A stretch of 64,000 bases of DNA from Alcaligenaceae bacterium (GTDB lineage Bacteria > Pseudomonadota > Gammaproteobacteria > Burkholderiales > Burkholderiaceae_B), in NCBI GenBank assembly GCA_013416455.1, contig JACCES010000005.1, positions 124,001-188,000 of the forward strand, read 5' to 3'. The notes under the pieces were generated by a model, which worked only from the letters and a program-made list of their open reading frames with translations, was not told the origin of the DNA and made no database searches. Position 1 is the first letter of the stretch; each line of letters begins with the position of its first letter. This document shows positions 7,937 through 20,661 of the stretch, piece by piece. Made by a program: the position numbers and the translations under genes.

Positions 7937-8604
7937 GGATTTTTGTAAGTGGCCACGCCGACCAGAAGGCTCATCAGGATGGCCAGTACCAATGCGTGGG
8001 CGGGGACGAAGGTGGCGGCCAGCGCGTAGGCGCCGATGGCGGTCCACAAGGGCAGCGGGCTGTGCCGCGTGCGCCATTGTTCCACCGTCAGTACCGCGAA
8101 CAGGGCGCACAGCACGAAGTCCAGACCATCCAGGGGGATATGCGCCCGGGTGCCGATGGCCGCGCCCAGCAGGGTGCCCAGCAGCCACCAGAGCTGGTTC
8201 AGCAATGCAAGCAGGGCCATGCGCCGGGGCGGAGTGTCCCGGGGCAGGGCGCTCAGCACCGAATAGGTTTCGTCGGTCAGCGCGAAGGCGGTGTACCAGC
8301 GCAGCAGAGGGCCGCGGGGAAAGGTGTCGAGCAGGGACAGGCCATAGAACATGTGGCGCACATTGATCAGCAGTGTGGCCAGGGCAATGGCGCCCACCGG
8401 CATGCCCGAGGCGACCATGGGCACCATCATGTATTGCGCCGCACCGGCGTAGACCACCAGGCTGACGAGCAGCGCCATGATCCAGCTGGCGCCGGCCTGG
8501 ACGAACAGGAATCCGAAGACCATGCCCAGGGGAACATAGCCCATGGCAACGGGGGCGGTGAGGGTGAATAGGGAAAGCTTGGCGGGAACGGGAGCGGAGG
8601 GCAT
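7906..8604 (-). CDS. azlC: AzlC family branched-chain amino acid exporter subunit
   Basis: 232 residues with about five to six membrane segments. PVAMGYVPLGMVFGFLFVQA at the N-terminus and AQYMMVPMVASGMP match AzlC. With AzlD it would form an efflux system for branched-chain amino acids or toxic analogues. The ATG at 8604 is used; a farther ATG at 8652 lies in the terminator of the upstream dehydrogenase gene. The last residues, SFGRPGGG, and the TGA are encoded by the dispersed repeat, so the native C-terminus has probably been replaced or extended. Confidence 0.88.
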   Translation of the reverse strand: MPSAPVPAKLSLFTLTAPVAMGYVPLGMVFGFLFVQAGASWIMALLVSLVVYAGAAQYMMVPMVASGMPVGAIALATLLINVRHMFYGLSLLDTFPRGPLLRWYTAFALTDETYSVLSALPRDTPPRRMALLALLNQLWWLLGTLLGAAIGTRAHIPLDGLDFVLCALFAVLTVEQWRTRHSPLPLWTAIGAYALAATFVPAHALVLAILMSLLVGVATYKNPASFGRPGGG

Positions 8605-8620
8605 GACGTATACAACGGTT

Positions 8621-8658
8621 GAAAAGGGCTTGCCCGCCGCGTGGGCGGGCAAGCCCTA
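8621..8658 (-). terminator. intrinsic terminator of the alcohol dehydrogenase gene
   Basis: Minus-strand reading gives a perfect 14-bp stem (AGGGCTTGCCCGCC with its complement, 5-nt loop) followed by TTTTC. It lies 20 nt past the dehydrogenase stop and just before the azlC start. Confidence 0.85.
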
Positions 8659-8677
8659 AGATACCGCAGACTGCCTG

Positions 8678-9730
8678 TCAGTTGGTGATGATGACCTTCA
8701 TGGCCTTTTCTTCAGCGGCATTGCCGAAGACGTCATAGGCTTTCATGAAGTCCTGGAAAGGGAAGCGGTGCGTGATCAATTGCTCGGGCTGGAGCTTGCC
8801 GGATTCCACCGTCTTCAGCAGCATGGGCGTGGTGTTGGTGTTCACCAGGCCGGTCCGGATGGTGACGTTGCGGATCCAGAGATTCTGCAGTTCCAGGTCG
8901 ACGCTGGAGCCGTGCACGCCGACATTGGCCAGATGCCCGCCGGGCCGCAGGACTTTCTGGCATACATCGAAGGTGGCCGGAATGCCCACGCATTCGATGG
9001 CGACGTCGACGCCATCCTTGGTCATGCCGTTGAGGGTCTCGACGGGATCCTGGCGGGTGCTGTTGATGACGTCGGTGGCGCCGAACCTGCGCGCCATTTC
9101 CAGGCGGGCGTCGTCCACGTCGATCACGATGATGCGCGCCGGCGAATAGAACTGGGCGGTGAGCAGGACGCCCATGCCGACCGGGCCCGCGCCGACGATG
9201 GCCACGGTGTCGCCGGGCTTGACCGCGCCGTACAGAACGCCGATTTCGTGCCCGGTGGGAAGAATGTCGCTGAGCATGACCAGCGCTTCTTCGTCGGCGC
9301 CGGCCGGTACGGGATAGAGGCTGTTGTCGGCGTGGGGGATGCGAACGTACTCGGCCTGCGTGCCGTCGATCATGTGGCCGAGGATCCAGCCGCCGTCTTC
9401 GCAGTGGGAATACAGCTGCTTCTTGCAGTATTCGCACTTGCCGCAGGACGTGACACAAGAGATGAGCACATGGTCGCCCACCTTGAAGTTGCTGACGCTT
9501 TCGCCCACTTCTTCGATGACGCCCACGCCTTCGTGCCCCAGGATGCGCCCGGACGTGACGGCTGGGACGTCGCCTTTCAGGATGTGCAGGTCGGTGCCGC
9601 AGATCGTCGTGCGGGTGATGCGTACGATGGCGTCGGTGGTCTGCCGCAGGCGGGGCACCGCGACATCGTCGAAAGATCGTTTGCCGGGGCCGCCGTAGAC
9701 GACGGCCTTCATGGTGGCGGGAGCGGTCAT
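8678..9730 (-). CDS. zinc-dependent alcohol dehydrogenase (MDR family)
   Basis: 350 residues of the medium-chain dehydrogenase family. Catalytic zinc site: Cys44 (TTICGTDLH) and His66-Glu67 (GHEGVGVIEEVG). Structural zinc: Cys96, Cys99, Cys102 and Cys110. NAD(P)-binding AIVGAGPVGMG at about 176-186, with a following acidic strand (IIVIDVDD) that favours NAD. It would interconvert an alcohol and aldehyde or ketone; the substrate is unknown. It is a single-gene unit with its own intrinsic terminator. Confidence 0.9.
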   Translation of the reverse strand: MTAPATMKAVVYGGPGKRSFDDVAVPRLRQTTDAIVRITRTTICGTDLHILKGDVPAVTSGRILGHEGVGVIEEVGESVSNFKVGDHVLISCVTSCGKCEYCKKQLYSHCEDGGWILGHMIDGTQAEYVRIPHADNSLYPVPAGADEEALVMLSDILPTGHEIGVLYGAVKPGDTVAIVGAGPVGMGVLLTAQFYSPARIIVIDVDDARLEMARRFGATDVINSTRQDPVETLNGMTKDGVDVAIECVGIPATFDVCQKVLRPGGHLANVGVHGSSVDLELQNLWIRNVTIRTGLVNTNTTPMLLKTVESGKLQPEQLITHRFPFQDFMKAYDVFGNAAEEKAMKVIITN

Positions 9731-9844
9731 GGTTGTCTCCGTAGGAAGAAAAAATCGGGTGAGCGGGAAACTCCGGCCGTTGAGCGGGCCAGGGCGGGGT
9801 GGACTTTTGTTAATAATAGTAAATGAATGTGTATGAATGATTTC

Positions 9845-10972
9845 TCAGACGCCCACTACACGGTTGCGGGAAATCTTCTTGGCCTCGTACAGGCGGCTGT
9901 CCGCCCGCCGCGCGGCGGTTTCGAACCGTTCCCGCGGCTGCAGCGAGGCGACGCCGATGCTGACCGTGTAACAGACAGGTTCGCCGTCGTAGTTGTTCAT
10001 GAGCGTGTCTTGGGCCTGCTGTCGGATGCGTTCCGCGATCCGCATGGCCGTTTCCTTGTCCGCGCCGGTCAGGATGGCGGCGAATTCTTCGCCGCCGTAG
10101 CGGGCCGCGATGTCGACGGGGCGCAGGCTGCGGCGCAGCACGCCGGCGAAGTCGCGCAGCACGTCGTCTCCGAAGGCGTGCCCATGGCTGTCATTGATGC
10201 GTTTGAAGTGATCCAGGTCCATCATGAGCAGCGCCAGCGGCAGAGGCGGTTCGTCGCCCGAGATCTGCTCCATGGTGCGCATCAGGGCGCCGCGGTTGAG
10301 CAGGCCGGTCAGCGGATCGTGGGTGGCTTCCCGGTACAGGCGCAGCATCAGGCCGAGCTGGAAATAATTGGCCGTGAACGCGATCGCCATGAGGGCGGCG
10401 AGCAGCCAGATGTCCTGGAGGCCGGCGGCCGTCATCAGGTCGCCGGCAAGGAACTGGGCATACAGCTGCAGCACGATGAGCGTGGCGCCCAGTACCGCCG
10501 ATTCCAGCAGGGTGAAGGGGAAGATCGCCAGCATGGCGGTGAGCATGTAGGGGATGAAGCTGTACCCGATGAGGGGGTATCCCCCATCCGGCAGCGAGGC
10601 CAGCACCAGCGCGTAGAACGCCGCCGGGGTGGCCAGCAGCAGGCCCGCTGAAAGGCGCGCCCATTCCAGGCGGGATTTGCTGCCGCGCGCCAGCAGGAAG
10701 ACCAGCACGAGCGCCAGCGCCATGATGATGCGGCCCGCCAGGGTGTAGCGCAGGCTTTCCGCCGGAAGCATGAACCAGTCGAGCAGGGTCCAGAAGGGCA
10801 GCAGCGCCAGGAAGAGCGCGGATATCACCATGACGCGGCTGCGCAGATAGTCGCCGCGCGCAAAAGCGAAGTCTTTCGAGTGCGAGCGGCTCGTAAGCGC
10901 ATCGCGCAGCGCACTCATGCCTCTGACCTTGAGGTTCTTCAGATCGACGCTATCGGCATGCGGATGGGTCAT
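9845..10972 (-). CDS. membrane-anchored GGDEF diguanylate cyclase
   Basis: 375 residues from the ATG at 10972. A cytoplasmic N-tail is followed by about six hydrophobic segments (residues 45-205), then a GGDEF domain beginning at DPLTGLLNRGALM. The active-site loop is RYGGEEFAAIL, so cyclase activity (2 GTP to c-di-GMP) is expected. No RxxD inhibitory site is evident before GGEEF. MDLDHFKRINDSHGHAFGD is the conserved metal/substrate region. The membrane domain is of MASE-like type, probably a sensor. An in-frame ATG at 11002 is an alternative start. Confidence 0.88.
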   Translation of the reverse strand: MTHPHADSVDLKNLKVRGMSALRDALTSRSHSKDFAFARGDYLRSRVMVISALFLALLPFWTLLDWFMLPAESLRYTLAGRIIMALALVLVFLLARGSKSRLEWARLSAGLLLATPAAFYALVLASLPDGGYPLIGYSFIPYMLTAMLAIFPFTLLESAVLGATLIVLQLYAQFLAGDLMTAAGLQDIWLLAALMAIAFTANYFQLGLMLRLYREATHDPLTGLLNRGALMRTMEQISGDEPPLPLALLMMDLDHFKRINDSHGHAFGDDVLRDFAGVLRRSLRPVDIAARYGGEEFAAILTGADKETAMRIAERIRQQAQDTLMNNYDGEPVCYTVSIGVASLQPRERFETAARRADSRLYEAKKISRNRVVGV

Positions 10973-11079
10973 CGTCACGAGGCGAAATAAGGAATAACCC
11001 ATACTTGCATGGCATGCGGCATGCTGGGTTGATTTCGGTCAAGTCCAATGGGACGCCAATCGCATAAGGAGTCAATGCA

Positions 11080-11550
11080 ATGAAGAAAACCCACATGTTG
11101 CTGCTGACGGCGCTGGCCGCTGGGGCGCTCGCCGGCTGCGCCGGCTCGCCCGACAGCCAGCAGCTCTCGCAGAAGAGCGTGGAATACGAATGCGGTCCGG
11201 GCGGCGAGCGGCCGTTGACGGTGCAATACACTTTTCGCGGTGACGAAGCGATATCGGCCCGTGTCATCCACATGAATCAGGCCGTCGACATGGCGCGTGT
11301 GACCAGCGGCAATGCCGACATGGTGGGCAATACCTTCCGGGGCGGAGGCTACACCTGGACCACCGGCAAGTTCGACCACGGCGACGTGGATGAGGTCGAT
11401 GGCGACATGCTCACACAGGATGCGCCGCCCACGGCCCAGGGCCCGGGCCACGGCCCGGCCTACGGCGCGGGCGCGCAGGCCGGCATGGCCGCCGGCGGCG
11501 GCACCGGAATGGTGGGCAACATCCTGCTGCGCGACTGCCGCGTCAGTTGA
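11080..11550 (+). CDS. lipoprotein with MliC-like (lysozyme inhibitor) domain
   Basis: 156 residues. A lipoprotein signal is clear: MKKTHMLLLTALAAGALAGC, with lipobox LAGC and Cys20 acylated. The rest follows the MliC plan: YECGPGGERPLTVQYTF at the start (Tyr-x-Cys, then strands), GGGYTWTTGKFDHGDVDEVDG in the middle, and a terminal Cys (LLRDCRVS) that could pair with the first. A Gly/Ala-rich insert (about 115-140) is unusual. MliC/PliC proteins block C-type lysozyme in the envelope. The assignment is by pattern only. It meets ppc tail to tail with no spacer (TGA directly followed by TCA). Confidence 0.6.
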   Translation: MKKTHMLLLTALAAGALAGCAGSPDSQQLSQKSVEYECGPGGERPLTVQYTFRGDEAISARVIHMNQAVDMARVTSGNADMVGNTFRGGGYTWTTGKFDHGDVDEVDGDMLTQDAPPTAQGPGHGPAYGAGAQAGMAAGGGTGMVGNILLRDCRVS

Positions 11551-14460
<2,910 letters not shown>

Positions 14461-14647
14461 GGGTTCTCCTCGTCTTTCTGTGTGGTTGTTGCGCCATGGC
14501 CCTTCGTTTGAACGGGCCGTGAAGGAAATCTTGGAGAATGAAGATTATCATTGTGGGCTTCAGGAATCTTTGAAACCGCCCGGGCGCCCGCCGCCCGGCC
14601 CATTCAGCGCTTCCTTACCGTTGTTCATTTCCATCGCAGAGAGAAAA

Positions 14648-16555
14648 ATGCCGCAATATCGATCACGCACTTCCACGCACGGCCGCAACATGGCCGGCGC
14701 CCGCGCGCTGTGGCGCGCCACGGGCATGAACGATGAGGATTTCGACAAACCCATCATCGCCGTCGTGAACTCCTTCACGCAATTCGTGCCCGGCCATGTG
14801 CATCTGAAGGATCTCGGCCAGCTGGTGGCGCGCCAGATCGAGGCGGCGGGCGGTGTCGCCAAGGAATTCAACACTATTGCCATCGACGACGGCATTGCCA
14901 TGGGCCATGGGGGCATGCTGTATTCGCTGCCTTCGCGCGAGCTGATCGCCGACTCGGTGGAATACATGGTGAACGGGCATTGCGCCGATGCCATGGTTTG
15001 CATATCGAACTGCGACAAGATCACGCCCGGGATGCTGATGGCCGCCATGCGGCTGAACATTCCGGTGGTGTTCGTGTCCGGCGGCCCCATGGAGGCCGGC
15101 AAGATTTACGACCCGAATACCCGCATGGTCGTCCAGAAGCTCGACCTGGTCGACGCCATGATCAAGGCGGCCGACCCGAACGTGACGGACGAAGAGGCCG
15201 CCGAGGCCGAGCGCAACGCCTGCCCCACCTGCGGTTCCTGTTCGGGCATGTTCACGGCGAATTCCATGAATTGCCTGACCGAAGCCCTGGGTCTGGCCCT
15301 GCCGGGCAACGGCACCATCGTCGCCACGCACGCCCGGCGCAAGACGCTGTTCGAAGACGCGGGCAAGAAGGTCGTCGAGCTGTGCCGCCGCTACTACGAG
15401 CAGGACGACGCTTCGGTGCTGCCGCGCAGCATCGCCTCGTTCAAGGCATTCGAGAACGCGATGACGCTGGACATCGCCATGGGCGGTTCGACCAATACCG
15501 TGCTGCACCTGCTGGCTGCGGCCCAGGAAGCGGAGGTGGATTTCACCATGTCGGACATCGACCGCCTGTCGCGGGGCGTTCCCTGCCTGAGCAAGCTGGC
15601 GCCGGCCACCGACAAGTACCACATCGAGGACGTGCACCGCGCCGGCGGCATCATAGGCATACTCGGCGAACTGGCGCGCGCCGGCCTGCTGCACCTGGAT
15701 GTCGGCAACATCGCCAACGGCACGCTGGGGCGGGCGATCGAAGCCTGGGACGTCATGAACCCCGGCGTCTCCGAAGAAGTGCTGCGGTTCTACAAGACGG
15801 CCCCCGGCAACGTGCGCAGCAAGGAAGCCTTCAGCCAGAACACCTACTATGCCGATCTGGATCTGGACCGTGAGAACGGCTGCATCCGCTCGCGCGAGCA
15901 TGCCTATTCCCAGGACGGCGGGCTGGCCGTGCTGTACGGCAACCTGGCGGTGAACGGCTGCATCGTCAAGACGGCGGGCGTGGACGAAAGCATCCTGCGG
16001 TTCACCGGCCGTGCGCGGGTGTTCGAAAGCCAGGAAGACGCCGTGGAAGGCATCCTGGGCGACAAGGTAAAGGCCGGCGACGTGGTCATCATCCGCTATG
16101 AAGGGCCCAAGGGCGGCCCGGGCATGCAGGAAATGCTCTACCCGACGTCCTACCTCAAATCCAAGGGCCTGGGCGCCTCGTCGGCCCTGCTGACCGACGG
16201 CCGCTTCTCGGGCGGTTCATCCGGGCTGGTGATCGGCCACGCTTCCCCGGAAGCGGCCGAGGGCGGCAACATCGCCCTGGTTCAGGATGGCGATGTCATC
16301 GAGATCGACATCCCCGACCGCCGCATCCACCTGGCCATCAGCGACGAAGAACTCGCCGACCGCCGGGCGGAAATGGAAGCGCGCGGCGACCAGGCCTGGA
16401 AACCGCTAGGCCGCGAACGGGTGGTATCGCAAGCGCTCATGGCCTATGCGGCGCTGGCCACTTCCGCCGACCGCGGCGCGGTGCGCGACCTCTCGCAACT
16501 GCGCAGCGCGGGCCGCGTCGCTCAGCGCGAGACGGTGGGCGGCGAAGTCGCCTGA
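14648..16555 (+). CDS. ilvD: dihydroxy-acid dehydratase, long enterobacterial-type
   Basis: 635 residues, comparable to E. coli IlvD (616). It dehydrates dihydroxy-isovalerate and -methylvalerate in valine, isoleucine and pantothenate synthesis using an iron-sulfur cluster. Cluster motifs: NCDKITPGM and [19 protein letters not shown]. The C-terminal [20 protein letters not shown] is the substrate/Mg region. The ATG at 14648 (start [17 protein letters not shown]) matches the family N-terminus. Longer in-frame starts upstream are rejected as non-homologous. A second, shorter ilvD lies 1.4 kb downstream. Confidence 0.96.
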   Translation: MPQYRSRTSTHGRNMAGARALWRATGMNDEDFDKPIIAVVNSFTQFVPGHVHLKDLGQLVARQIEAAGGVAKEFNTIAIDDGIAMGHGGMLYSLPSRELIADSVEYMVNGHCADAMVCISNCDKITPGMLMAAMRLNIPVVFVSGGPMEAGKIYDPNTRMVVQKLDLVDAMIKAADPNVTDEEAAEAERNACPTCGSCSGMFTANSMNCLTEALGLALPGNGTIVATHARRKTLFEDAGKKVVELCRRYYEQDDASVLPRSIASFKAFENAMTLDIAMGGSTNTVLHLLAAAQEAEVDFTMSDIDRLSRGVPCLSKLAPATDKYHIEDVHRAGGIIGILGELARAGLLHLDVGNIANGTLGRAIEAWDVMNPGVSEEVLRFYKTAPGNVRSKEAFSQNTYYADLDLDRENGCIRSREHAYSQDGGLAVLYGNLAVNGCIVKTAGVDESILRFTGRARVFESQEDAVEGILGDKVKAGDVVIIRYEGPKGGPGMQEMLYPTSYLKSKGLGASSALLTDGRFSGGSSGLVIGHASPEAAEGGNIALVQDGDVIEIDIPDRRIHLAISDEELADRRAEMEARGDQAWKPLGRERVVSQALMAYAALATSADRGAVRDLSQLRSAGRVAQRETVGGEVA

Positions 16556-16560
16556 CCTGG

Positions 16561-16589
16561 CTTGCGGCCGGCGTGGCGCCGGCCGCAAG
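16561..16589. terminator. bidirectional-type hairpin between ilvD and the SDR gene
   Basis: CTTGCGGCCGGCG and its exact complement form a 13-bp stem with a 3-nt loop (TGG), placed 5 nt after ilvD and 16 nt after the end of the convergent SDR gene. There is no T-tract, so strength is uncertain. Confidence 0.55.
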
Positions 16590-16605
16590 GCGTTCGTGCC
16601 GTGGT

Positions 16606-17355
16606 TCAGAGCCCGCCCGCGCAATGCACCACGGTGCCGGTCAGATAGGAAGCGGCGGGCGACAGCAGCCAGGTGATGGTTTCGGCGATTTCCTCGGGCT
16701 GGGCCAGCCGGCCCAGGGGAATGCGCGGCGCCACGCGCTGGGGGCGGTCGGGTTCGCCGGCGGACGCATGGATATCGGTGAATGTCGAGCCCGGGGCCAC
16801 GGCGCAGACCCGGATGCGGTGTTCCGCCACTTCGCGCGCCAGACCGAGCGTGAAGGTTTCCACCGCCGCCTTGCTGGCCGCGTAGTGTATGTATTCCTGC
16901 GGGGAGCCCGTGCGCGCCGCCACGGACGACACATTGACGATCACGCCCGCTATGCCATTGCGCTGGAAGCGCTCGACGGCCTGGCGGCAGCATTCCATGG
17001 TGCCGAAGACGTTCACGCGGAAGACTTGTTCGATGGTTGCGCTGGATGTCTTCGAGAACGGCCCGATGGGGCCTGTGATGCCGCTGTTGTTGACGATGGC
17101 GGTGATGGGCCCGAGCTGTTCCTCGGCCTGCGTGAACATGCGCGTGATGTCCGCCGGCACCGCGACGTCGCCCCGGATGATGGCCGCGCGCCGGCCGCGC
17201 CGGCGCACGGCTTCCGCCACCTGCTGGGCCGCGGCTTCGTGCTTGACATAGCCGATGGCCACATCGAAGCCGTCGCGCGCCGCCAGTGTCGCCGTGGCCG
17301 CGCCGATGCCGCGGCTCGCGCCCGTGATCAGGACTACCGGGTTTTGATCTGCCAT
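16606..17355 (-). CDS. SDR family oxidoreductase
   Basis: 249 residues of a classical short-chain dehydrogenase. It has the TGASRGIG cofactor motif (about residues 9-16), NNSG (NNAG-type) near 88, catalytic Ser in NVSSVAART and Tyr-x-x-x-Lys in HYAASKAAVE, and the PGSTFTDIHA loop. A basic segment after the first strand (RRRGRRAA) suggests NADPH. Start: the ATG at 17355 follows GGAGG at 6-nt spacing, so the longer start at 17403 is rejected. FabG-like in overall pattern, but the substrate is unknown. Confidence 0.85.
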   Translation of the reverse strand: MADQNPVVLITGASRGIGAATATLAARDGFDVAIGYVKHEAAAQQVAEAVRRRGRRAAIIRGDVAVPADITRMFTQAEEQLGPITAIVNNSGITGPIGPFSKTSSATIEQVFRVNVFGTMECCRQAVERFQRNGIAGVIVNVSSVAARTGSPQEYIHYAASKAAVETFTLGLAREVAEHRIRVCAVAPGSTFTDIHASAGEPDRPQRVAPRIPLGRLAQPEEIAETITWLLSPAASYLTGTVVHCAGGL

Positions 17356-17410
17356 GTCGCCTCCTTCGGCCGTTGTACATCCTGTGGATTCATTATGACG
17401 CATTGCGCCG

Positions 17411-17851
17411 TCACCAGTTGATGTAAAACATCAGTTTGGCAAGCAGGACGATCAGCACGACGTGGACGAACACGCTGATATGGATGCGTTGCGAGGCACG
17501 TGAACGCAGCCGCCCCAGACGATGCAGGGCCATGGCCGTCAGGAAGTGGCCGAACACGCTCAGGGCGAGCAGAATCTTGATGAAAAGCAGCAGGCCGAAA
17601 CCCGATGCCAGCGGAGCGGCCAGCGCGGCCCGGTGAAACCACGACATGCCGAAGCCGGCGCCGAAAAGCAGCAGCAACACCCATGGCATGAGGGCGCGGG
17701 CGCGCTTCCCGATGGCGCCTTCCATGGTGCGCATGACGTCTTTCGGCACATGCTTGCGCACGCCTTCGAGCATGATGACTTCGAAGAAGACCGTTCCCAC
17801 GAACATGATGGCGGCGAAAAGATGGATGATGAGCAGGGCGGGGTAGGACAT
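17411..17851 (-). CDS. CopD-like four-helix membrane protein
   Basis: 146 residues with four hydrophobic helices. His10 in LLIIHLFAAIMFVGTVFFE, plus His79/His92/His109 positions in later helices, give the haem/copper-like histidine pattern of the CopD/DUF2269-type family. Function is uncertain (copper import or a cytochrome b-like membrane protein). It lies 55 nt before the SDR gene on the same strand and is divergent from the second ilvD. Confidence 0.65.
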   Translation of the reverse strand: MSYPALLIIHLFAAIMFVGTVFFEVIMLEGVRKHVPKDVMRTMEGAIGKRARALMPWVLLLLFGAGFGMSWFHRAALAAPLASGFGLLLFIKILLALSVFGHFLTAMALHRLGRLRSRASQRIHISVFVHVVLIVLLAKLMFYINW

Positions 17852-17973
17852 GGTTGCTGCGGATTCTCGTATTCGGGCGTTTCCGTGATTGTGAACCCAA
17901 AATACTTGATGTGCCTTAACATGCGCGAAGGGGCGCCGCAGCGGGCGCGTTCCATCACCGTATTGGAGATGTC

Positions 17974-19659
17974 ATGACCAGTTCCAGACGCCGGCGTTCA
18001 GCAAACATCGTGGAAGGTGCCGAGCGGGCGCCCAATCGTTCCATGTATTACGCGCTGGGCTATACCGATGCCGATTTTTCCAAGCCCATGGTCGGCGTCG
18101 CCAATGGCCACAGCACCATCACGCCGTGCAACAGCGGCCTGCAGAAGCTGGCCGACGCGGCCGTCGAGGCGGTGCGGGCGGCGGGCGGCAACCCGCAGGT
18201 GTTCGGCACGCCCACCATCTCCGATGGCATGTCCATGGGCACCGAGGGGATGAAATATTCACTGGTGTCGCGTGAGGTGATCGCCGATTGCGTCGAGACC
18301 TGTGTGCAGGGCCAGTGGATGGACGGGGTGGTGGTGATCGGCGGCTGCGACAAGAACATGCCCGGCGGCATGATGGGCATGTTGCGCGCCAACGTCCCTT
18401 CCATCTATGTCTACGGCGGGACCATCATGCCCGGCCGGCTGGGCGGCAAGGATCTCAACATCGTCAGCGTGTTCGAGGCTGTGGGCGAGCATGCCGCCGG
18501 CCGCCTGAGCAGCGAGGGCCTGAAGGACATCGAGCGCGCCGCGATTCCCGGCCCCGGGTCCTGTGGGGGCATGTATTCGGCCAACACCATGAGCGCGGCG
18601 TTCGAAGCCATGGGCCTGAGCCTGCCCTATTCGTCCAGCATGGCCAACATCCACGACGAAAAGGTCGAATCGGCTGCGGAATCGGCCCGGGTGCTGCTGC
18701 GGGCCATCGAACAAGACCTCAAGCCGCGCGACATCGTCACGCGCGAGGCCATCGAGAACGCGGTTGCCGTCGTCATGGCGGTGGGCGGTTCGACCAACGC
18801 CGTGCTGCACATGCTGGCCATTGCGCATGCCGCCGGCGTCGAATGGGACATCGACGACTTCGAGCGGGTGCGCCGCAAGGTGCCGGTCTTCTGTGATCTG
18901 AAGCCCAGCGGCCATTACCTTACCGTTGATTTCCACCGTGCCGGCGGCGTGCCCCAGGTCATGAAACTGCTGCTGGACGCGGGCCTGCTGCATGGCGATT
19001 GCATGACGATCACGGGCCGGACCATTGCCGAAACCCTGAAGGACGTGCCCTCGGAGCCGCCCGCCGGGCAGGACGTCATCCGTCCTCTTGACCGCGCCCT
19101 GTATGCGGAAGGCCACCTGGCCATCCTGAAGGGCAATCTGGCGCCGGAAGGTTCCGTGGCCAAGATCACGGGCCTGAAGAATCCCGTCATGTCCGGCCCG
19201 GCCAAGGTCTTCGATGACGAGCAGTCGGCGCTGGCGGCCATTCTGGATGGCCGCATCCACGCCGGCGACATCATGGTGCTGCGCTATCTGGGCCCGCGGG
19301 GCGGCCCCGGCATGCCCGAAATGCTGGCGCCCACCAGCGCGCTCATCGGGGCGGGGCTGGGCGACTCCGTCGGGCTGATCACCGACGGCCGTTTTTCAGG
19401 CGGCACCTGGGGCATGGTGGTGGGCCATGTCACGCCGGAAGCGGCGGAAGGCGGCTGCCTGGCGCTGGTGCGGGAAGGCGACCGCATCACCATCGATGCC
19501 CATCGCCAGGCACTGGAACTGCATGTGCCGGACGACGAGCTCGCCCGCCGGCGCGCCGCCTGGTCGGCGCCTCCCCCGCGCTATACGCGCGGCGTCCAGG
19601 CGAAGTTCGCTTTCAATGTTTCGACGGCCAGTACCGGCGCCGTGCTCGACCGTTTTTGA
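17974..19659 (+). CDS. ilvD: dihydroxy-acid dehydratase, short-type paralogue
   Basis: 561 residues, of the shorter IlvD class found in many bacteria, archaea and plants. It carries [52 protein letters not shown] and [20 protein letters not shown]. The two motif Cys regions differ in spacing from the first copy (no CPTCGSC). It may have the same branched-chain reaction with a more oxygen-stable 2Fe-2S cluster, or act on sugar acids, which relatives can do. The sequence alone does not decide. The TGA stop overlaps an intergenic repeat, and nadE follows 80 nt later. Confidence 0.93.
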   Translation: MTSSRRRRSANIVEGAERAPNRSMYYALGYTDADFSKPMVGVANGHSTITPCNSGLQKLADAAVEAVRAAGGNPQVFGTPTISDGMSMGTEGMKYSLVSREVIADCVETCVQGQWMDGVVVIGGCDKNMPGGMMGMLRANVPSIYVYGGTIMPGRLGGKDLNIVSVFEAVGEHAAGRLSSEGLKDIERAAIPGPGSCGGMYSANTMSAAFEAMGLSLPYSSSMANIHDEKVESAAESARVLLRAIEQDLKPRDIVTREAIENAVAVVMAVGGSTNAVLHMLAIAHAAGVEWDIDDFERVRRKVPVFCDLKPSGHYLTVDFHRAGGVPQVMKLLLDAGLLHGDCMTITGRTIAETLKDVPSEPPAGQDVIRPLDRALYAEGHLAILKGNLAPEGSVAKITGLKNPVMSGPAKVFDDEQSALAAILDGRIHAGDIMVLRYLGPRGGPGMPEMLAPTSALIGAGLGDSVGLITDGRFSGGTWGMVVGHVTPEAAEGGCLALVREGDRITIDAHRQALELHVPDDELARRRAAWSAPPPRYTRGVQAKFAFNVSTASTGAVLDRF

Positions 19660-19683
19660 CCACGCGCCGAAGCGCAAGCCTCG
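19657..19683 (+). repeat. intergenic repeat TGACCACGCGCC... copy A
   Basis: A 27-bp sequence starting TGACCACGCGCC and ending GCAAGCCTCG. It is nearly identical to copies at 30336-30362 and 38332-38358. Its TGA is the stop codon of the short ilvD gene. Confidence 0.8.
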
Positions 19684-19739
19684 CCGTTTACGGCGAGGTC
19701 AAGCGAGGCAATATCATTCACCTCTTGCAAGGAAGGATC

Positions 19740-20579
19740 GTGGCAACACCTGAACAGCGCGCCCAGCAGCGCGACATCATCGCCCAGCTCTGCGTCAGCA
19801 CGACATTCGATGCCGAACTCGAAGTCGAGCGGCGCAGTGGGTTTCTGGCGGACTACCTGCAGTCCACCGGGATGCGCACCCTGGTCCTGGGCATCAGCGG
19901 CGGAGTCGATTCCCTCGTGGGCGGCTGCCTCTCGCAGCGTGCCGTCGAATTGTGCCGGGCGCGGGACTACGAGGCGTATTTCATCGCCATGCGCCTGCCC
20001 TACGGGGAACAGCGCGACGAAGCGGATGCCCAGCGCAGCCTGCAGGTCATCCAGCCCGACGAAACCCTGGTGGTCGACGTCAAGCCGGCCAGTGATTCCA
20101 TACTCGAACAAACCATCGCGGCAGGGCTGGTCTTCCGCGATGCGGCGCAGCGGGATTTCGTGCATGGCAACATCAAGGCGCGCCAGCGCATGGTCGCCCA
20201 GTATGCGGTCGCGGGCGCGCGCCAGGGGGTGGTGGTCGGTACCGACCATGCGGCCGAAGCCCTGATGGGCTTCTTCACCAAGTTCGGCGATGGCGCGGTC
20301 GACATCACCCCGCTCACGGGGCTGAACAAGCGCCGGGTGCGCGCGCTGGCCCAGGCCATGGGCGCGCCGCCGGAGCAGGTGCACAAGGTGCCCACCGCCG
20401 ACCTGGAATCGCTCGAACCGCTGCGGCCCGACGAAGTGGCCATGGGCGTGCGCTACGAAGACATCGACGACTTCCTGGAAGGCAAGATCGTGTCCGATGC
20501 CGCCTACGAAGTCATACTTTCCACGTTCCGCCGCACCGCCCACAAGCGGGCGCTGCCGGTGTTTCCCGTTTTTGAATAG
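19740..20579 (+). CDS. nadE: NH3-dependent NAD+ synthetase
   Basis: 279 residues from a GTG at 19740 preceded by AGGAAGGA. It matches the ammonia-dependent NadE (E. coli 275 aa) with no glutaminase domain. LGISGGVDS (about residues 48-56) is the PP-loop ATP motif. VVGTDHAAEALMGFFTKFGDG and LNKRRVRALAQAMGAP are the deamido-NAD and dimer regions. It makes NAD+ from nicotinate adenine dinucleotide in the cytoplasm. The frame is open to 19656, but that part is repeat sequence. Confidence 0.95.
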   Translation: MATPEQRAQQRDIIAQLCVSTTFDAELEVERRSGFLADYLQSTGMRTLVLGISGGVDSLVGGCLSQRAVELCRARDYEAYFIAMRLPYGEQRDEADAQRSLQVIQPDETLVVDVKPASDSILEQTIAAGLVFRDAAQRDFVHGNIKARQRMVAQYAVAGARQGVVVGTDHAAEALMGFFTKFGDGAVDITPLTGLNKRRVRALAQAMGAPPEQVHKVPTADLESLEPLRPDEVAMGVRYEDIDDFLEGKIVSDAAYEVILSTFRRTAHKRALPVFPVFE

Positions 20580-20581
20580 AA

Positions 20582-20621
20582 AAGGCTCCCGGCTGTGCCC
20601 GAAGGCATGGCCGGAAGCCTT
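20582..20621 (-). terminator. intrinsic terminator of the cytochrome c peroxidase gene
   Basis: A long interrupted hairpin (AAGGCT..CCGGC paired with GCCGG..AGCCTT) followed on the minus strand by TTTTCTATTC, between the convergent nadE and peroxidase genes. Confidence 0.7.
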
Positions 20622-20661
20622 GCAAGAAACACCGGCCCGCCGGCCGGCGTTTCCGCGCCCC

